This document shows, piece after piece, positions 61,191-64,000 of a DNA stretch of 64,000 bases. The stretch spans positions 56,696 through 120,695 of the forward strand of contig JACRBM010000072.1 of assembly GCA_016219275.1 (NCBI GenBank), given 5' to 3'. Numbering within the stretch: position 1 is the first letter of the stretch; every line of letters starts with the position of its first letter. A model generated the notes under the pieces. The model had not been told where the DNA came from. It did no database searches and saw nothing but the letters and a program-made list of their open reading frames with translations. Origin of the DNA: Chloroflexota bacterium. GTDB taxonomy: Bacteria > Chloroflexota > Anaerolineae > UBA4142. Made by a program: the position numbers and the translations under genes.

Positions 61191-61636
61191 TCCAAATTTT
61201 CCGGCTCTCGCATCATCACGATGATTCGCACTCCGCGTCGCAGCAACGGGATCAAAATATTCGCGATCCAAATGATACGGCGAAAGTACGGCGGCATTTC
61301 GGCGCGTTCGATTTTGCGAAAACCGAAACGCGTGTAGAACGATTCGAGTTGCCCGCGGCACGTGAGATACACGGTTCTCTTTTCTTGCGCGAGCAATTGC
61401 TCGATGATTTTGCGCGCGATGCCTTGCCCTTGCCGCGCCGGAATCACCGCGATGGACGCGATTTCGCGTGAGCCATCGCCGTGCGGTTTGATCTGACCGA
61501 CGCCGATGATCTCATCCTTTTCTTCCGCGACAAGAAACCGATGCCAGTCGAGTGCCATCGGGTTGATGTCCGCGTCGCGAATGATGCGCGTGATGATCGG
61601 TTGATCCGATTGAGTGGCAGGACGAAATTGAATCAT
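61172..61636 (-). CDS. GNAT-family N-acetyltransferase
   Basis: 154 residues with IASIAVIPARQGQGIARKII (acetyl-CoA loop) and FYTRFGFRKIE. Similar to ArgA/YjcF-like GNATs. The C-terminal ENLDADKHG is derived from the repeat downstream. Substrate unknown. Confidence 0.85.
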   Translation of the reverse strand: MIQFRPATQSDQPIITRIIRDADINPMALDWHRFLVAEEKDEIIGVGQIKPHGDGSREIASIAVIPARQGQGIARKIIEQLLAQEKRTVYLTCRGQLESFYTRFGFRKIERAEMPPYFRRIIWIANILIPLLRRGVRIIVMMREPENLDADKHG

Positions 61637-61639
61637 AAA

Positions 61640-61698
61640 CTATAGGATGAAGGATGAAACATTCATCCCTCATCCTTCATCCTTCATCCTTTATCCGC
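61640..61698. repeat. inverted GGATGAA-type repeat
   Basis: aggatgaaggatgaa is mirrored by ttcatccctcatccttcatccttcatcc between the ABC transporter and GNAT genes. Confidence 0.85.
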
Positions 61699-63528
61699 GA
61701 ACGCCATCGTGTACAACTCAAAGTACGCCCCGCGCTTGAGCAACAACTCGGCGTGCGTGCCTGCTTCGACGATGCGTCCTTTTTCGATGACGACGATTTT
61801 ATCCGCGCGCGTGATCGTCGAGAGGCGGTGCGCGATGACGAACGACGTACGGTCCTTGAGCAAGCGTTCGAGCGCGGTTTGAATCACGCGCTCGGTTTGC
61901 GTGTCCACCGATGAGGTCGCTTCGTCGAGAACCAGGATGCGCGGATCGGCGAGCAGTGCGCGCGCGAACGAAATCAACTGGCGTTGACCGCCGGATAAAA
62001 TCGCGCCGCCTTCGCCGACGAGCGTATCGTACCCCTTATCCAAGTTCATAATGAACTCGTGCGCGCCAACCGCTTGCGCCGCTTCGACCACTTTATCTTC
62101 CGGTGCATCAAGCGCGCCGTACCCGATGTTCTCCTTGATCGTGCCGCTGAACAAGAACGGGTCTTGGAGCACGACGCCCATTTGTCGCCGCAACGAGTCT
62201 TGGGTAACCGAGCGAATGTCCATCCCGTCAATCATCAGCGCGCCGTCCGTCACATCGTAAAAGCGACTGACGAGTTTGACGAGCGTGGACTTGCCCGCGC
62301 CGGTTTCGCCGACGAGCGCAATCGTTTGTCCCGCCGCGACGCGCAGATTGATCTGTTCGAGAATCGGCGCGGGATCGTCCGAATAGTGAAAGCCGACGTT
62401 GACAAAATCCACATCGCCGCGAATCGTCGGCAGTTCGGACGCGTTCGGCGCGTCCTTGACTTCGACGGGCGTATCGAGCAGTTCAAAGATGCGCTCGGAC
62501 GATGCCATCGCGGCTTGGAAATTATTGTAGCGTTGCGCGAGATCGCGAATCGGGTTGAAGAAACGATCAATGTACAGAGCGAACGCGACAAGCGTGCCCG
62601 CCGTGAACGGCGCGCTCCCCGCGAGTCCCACGCCGCCCAGCACCGCGATGCCGCCGACGTACATCACCAAGCCAAGCGCGACACTGCCGAGGAAATCCAC
62701 CGTCGGGAAAAATACGGAAATCGTCAACGCGGCGATGTTCGTCGCGCTCAAGTGGTTGCCGTTCACTTCGCGCGCGAACACCTCATAGTTGTAATCCTCG
62801 CGCGAGAACGATTGCACGACGCGCACGCCGACGATGTTTTCGTTCAGCACCGCGTTCACCCAGCCCACCGCCGAGCGCACGCGGCGATAATTTTCGCGCG
62901 CGCGTCGCCGGAAAATTTCGGTCGCGATGCCCATCAACGGCAGGACGAGGAACGAGAGAAGCGTCAGTTGCCAGTTGAGCGCGAACATCGCGAGCAGTGT
63001 GCCAAACAGGTCGAAGAAATCGCGCGCGACCGCGATGACCGCCCACGTGATCAACTCGCGCAGGACGCCGACATCGTTGATGACGCGCGAGATGAGACGA
63101 CCGACCGCATAGCGGCTAAAGAATCCGAGCGAGAGCGATTGCAGGTGCGCGAACAATTCGCGGCGCAGATCGTAAATGATGCTCTGCCCGGTGACCGCCA
63201 TCGTGCGGACGCGAAAGTACGTGCCGATCCAGAACGCGACGGACGCGAGCAAGTACAAGCCGACCGCTTGTTGGAGCACGCCGACGTTCCCTGCCGCGAT
63301 CCCATCATCAAGCGCGACCTTGATGAGGTACGGTCCCGCGATGTACGCGCTCATCGCAAAAAGCATCCACGCAAGCGCGACGACAAGTTGCCACTTGTAC
63401 GGGATCAAGTACTTGACCAGTCGCCGCGCAAGTTTCGGATCGTACGCCTTGCCGATGATGCTGTCTTCGTCCGGACGCGCGGGGACGGAAATGGGTTTTG
63501 GTTTTTGAGTTGCGGTTGATACAGTCAT
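61684..63528 (-). CDS. ABC transporter, fused membrane and ATPase domains (MsbA/MDR-like)
   Basis: 614 residues. Six membrane helices (about 45-330), then Walker A GETGAGKSTLVKLVS, signature LSGGQRQLISFARAL, Walker B ILVLDEATSSVD and switch HRLSTI. It is a half transporter that acts as a dimer, exporting lipids or drugs. Substrate unknown. Confidence 0.95.
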   Translation of the reverse strand: MTVSTATQKPKPISVPARPDEDSIIGKAYDPKLARRLVKYLIPYKWQLVVALAWMLFAMSAYIAGPYLIKVALDDGIAAGNVGVLQQAVGLYLLASVAFWIGTYFRVRTMAVTGQSIIYDLRRELFAHLQSLSLGFFSRYAVGRLISRVINDVGVLRELITWAVIAVARDFFDLFGTLLAMFALNWQLTLLSFLVLPLMGIATEIFRRRARENYRRVRSAVGWVNAVLNENIVGVRVVQSFSREDYNYEVFAREVNGNHLSATNIAALTISVFFPTVDFLGSVALGLVMYVGGIAVLGGVGLAGSAPFTAGTLVAFALYIDRFFNPIRDLAQRYNNFQAAMASSERIFELLDTPVEVKDAPNASELPTIRGDVDFVNVGFHYSDDPAPILEQINLRVAAGQTIALVGETGAGKSTLVKLVSRFYDVTDGALMIDGMDIRSVTQDSLRRQMGVVLQDPFLFSGTIKENIGYGALDAPEDKVVEAAQAVGAHEFIMNLDKGYDTLVGEGGAILSGGQRQLISFARALLADPRILVLDEATSSVDTQTERVIQTALERLLKDRTSFVIAHRLSTITRADKIVVIEKGRIVEAGTHAELLLKRGAYFELYTMAFADKG

Positions 63529-63529
63529 A

Positions 63530-63585
63530 GTTGGTTAGCTGAATAGTTGGGTAGTTGGGTGGTTAGGTGGTTGGATGCTTAGGTG
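63530..63585. repeat. TTGGGTGGTTAGG-type tandem repeat
   Basis: gttggttagctgaatagttgggtagttgggtggttaggtggttgg. Same family as 33546-33628. Confidence 0.8.
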
Positions 63586-63815
63586 CGTTCAATTACTTCG
63601 TAGCCCAACTGTGACAATGCGGTTTTTAGTTTGCGATAATTGAATGTCCAGAAAAAAATGATCTGTGGATTCATGATTTTAGTTGTCTTGATAATTATCC
63701 CTTCGTTAAGAATTACAGATATTTTTTTGATTGAGGCAATATCTTGACGACGAAGAGTATATTCAGATTGCCCAACAAAATGATTGATTCGAAATTGAAC
63801 ATTTTCGGAGGTCAC
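63579..63815 (-). CDS. small hypothetical protein (start uncertain)
   Basis: About 78 residues if the GTG at 63815 is the start; the longer frame to 63920 would translate a REP-like repeat. The sequence has FRINHFVGQSEYTLRRQDIASIKK and TFNYRKLKTALSQLGYEV, alternating strands and a final helix. No family recognised. GC is lower than in its neighbours. Confidence 0.45.
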   Translation of the reverse strand: MTSENVQFRINHFVGQSEYTLRRQDIASIKKISVILNEGIIIKTTKIMNPQIIFFWTFNYRKLKTALSQLGYEVIERT

Positions 63816-63881
63816 TCGCAGGTAACAAAGGGCCAGGTTACACACCCGCCAGTCGGAAAAAACGCAAAAGCGCAAAACTCG

Positions 63882-63997
63882 CTTTGTCATCCTGAGCGAA
63901 GCGAAGGATCGCTCAAGCAACTGGCGAGATTCTTCGTCGCTTGTTTGAATTCACTTGGTTGCGTGTTTTCAAGAGCCGCTCCTCAGAATGACAAAAA
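63882..63997. repeat. REP-like palindrome (TTTGTCATCCTGAGCGAAG...)
   Basis: tttgtcatcctgagcgaagcgaaggatc begins the element and gagccgctcctcagaatgacaaa closes it; the ends are inverted. The inside holds gattcttcgtcgc. It is a common type of mobile palindrome, different from those at 11088 and 27258. Confidence 0.75.
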
Positions 63998-64000
63998 GTG

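Noticed and set aside
63816..63920. N-terminal extension of the last small gene
   Set aside because: This stretch is the translated end of a REP-like repeat, so it is unlikely to be part of the protein.
1..64000. tRNA or rRNA genes
   Set aside because: No cloverleaf or rRNA-like sequence was noticed by eye in the gaps; a covariance-model scan would be decisive.

Overview
The window is a GC-rich chromosomal segment of an anaerobic bacterium, packed with short palindromic and tandem repeats. Gene content (reductive dsr genes with dsrD, NrfD and Rieske modules, AddAB-type recombination genes, a DVU0298-family protein, a heme-bearing two-component sensor) and style suggest an uncultured dsr-bearing lineage, plausibly Chloroflexota/Anaerolineae. 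The taxon is inferred, because no rRNA or marker gene lies in the window.

Layout. 1-9040 (minus strand): AddA-like helicase (cut by the window edge), AddB-like nuclease, a DUF433/DUF5615 toxin-antitoxin-like pair and a SWIM/SNF2 helicase. 9102-16786: a methyltransferase, a glycosyltransferase, a QueD-like protein, a penicillin-binding protein, then on the plus strand an MFS transporter, pterin dehydratase, GNAT and a propeller lipoprotein. 16877-45608 (almost all minus strand) is the core: glutamyl-tRNA reductase, a CbiA/DsrN-type amidotransferase, ferredoxin, TerC, a second DsrM/DsrK-like pair, ArsR regulator, radical SAM protein, a membrane cytochrome with helical repeats, a 44-residue membrane peptide, NrfD and four-cluster Fe-S subunits, a Tat-exported molybdopterin subunit, a monoheme cytochrome, a Rieske protein, a diheme lipoprotein, then dsrK, dsrM, dsrC, dsrD, dsrB, dsrA (listed in ascending coordinate order, so transcription runs the other way). 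Upstream of dsrA lie a YeiH-type exporter, a 32-residue membrane peptide, a SUMF1-like protein, a candidate selenoprotein with an in-frame UGA, a PKD protein and a 13-heme cytochrome. 45897-49867: a serine/threonine kinase and a NarL-type response regulator with a sensor kinase whose Cache domain carries a CxxCH motif. 50048-58177 (plus): siroheme and heme genes (sirC, hemC, cobA-hemD, hemB, hemL), interrupted by a lower-GC gene for a TIR/deoxyribosyltransferase-like protein. 58164-64000: SDR, alpha/beta hydrolase, PIG-L deacetylase, GNAT, ABC exporter and a small hypothetical gene.

Working together: DsrAB with DsrC and DsrD should reduce sulfite, with DsrMK passing electrons from the membrane pool. 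Canonical DsrJOP is absent. Its place is taken by a diheme lipoprotein, a Rieske protein, a monoheme cytochrome and a molybdopterin/Fe-S/NrfD complex, which could be a thiosulfate, polysulfide or quinone-linked redox module. The tetrapyrrole genes on both sides would supply siroheme to DsrAB and heme to the many cytochromes. The sensor kinase pair may control the locus.

A genome-style oddity runs through the whole window: degenerate 7-10-base tandem repeats, often in inverted pairs, fill the gaps between genes and also lie in frame inside at least four genes.
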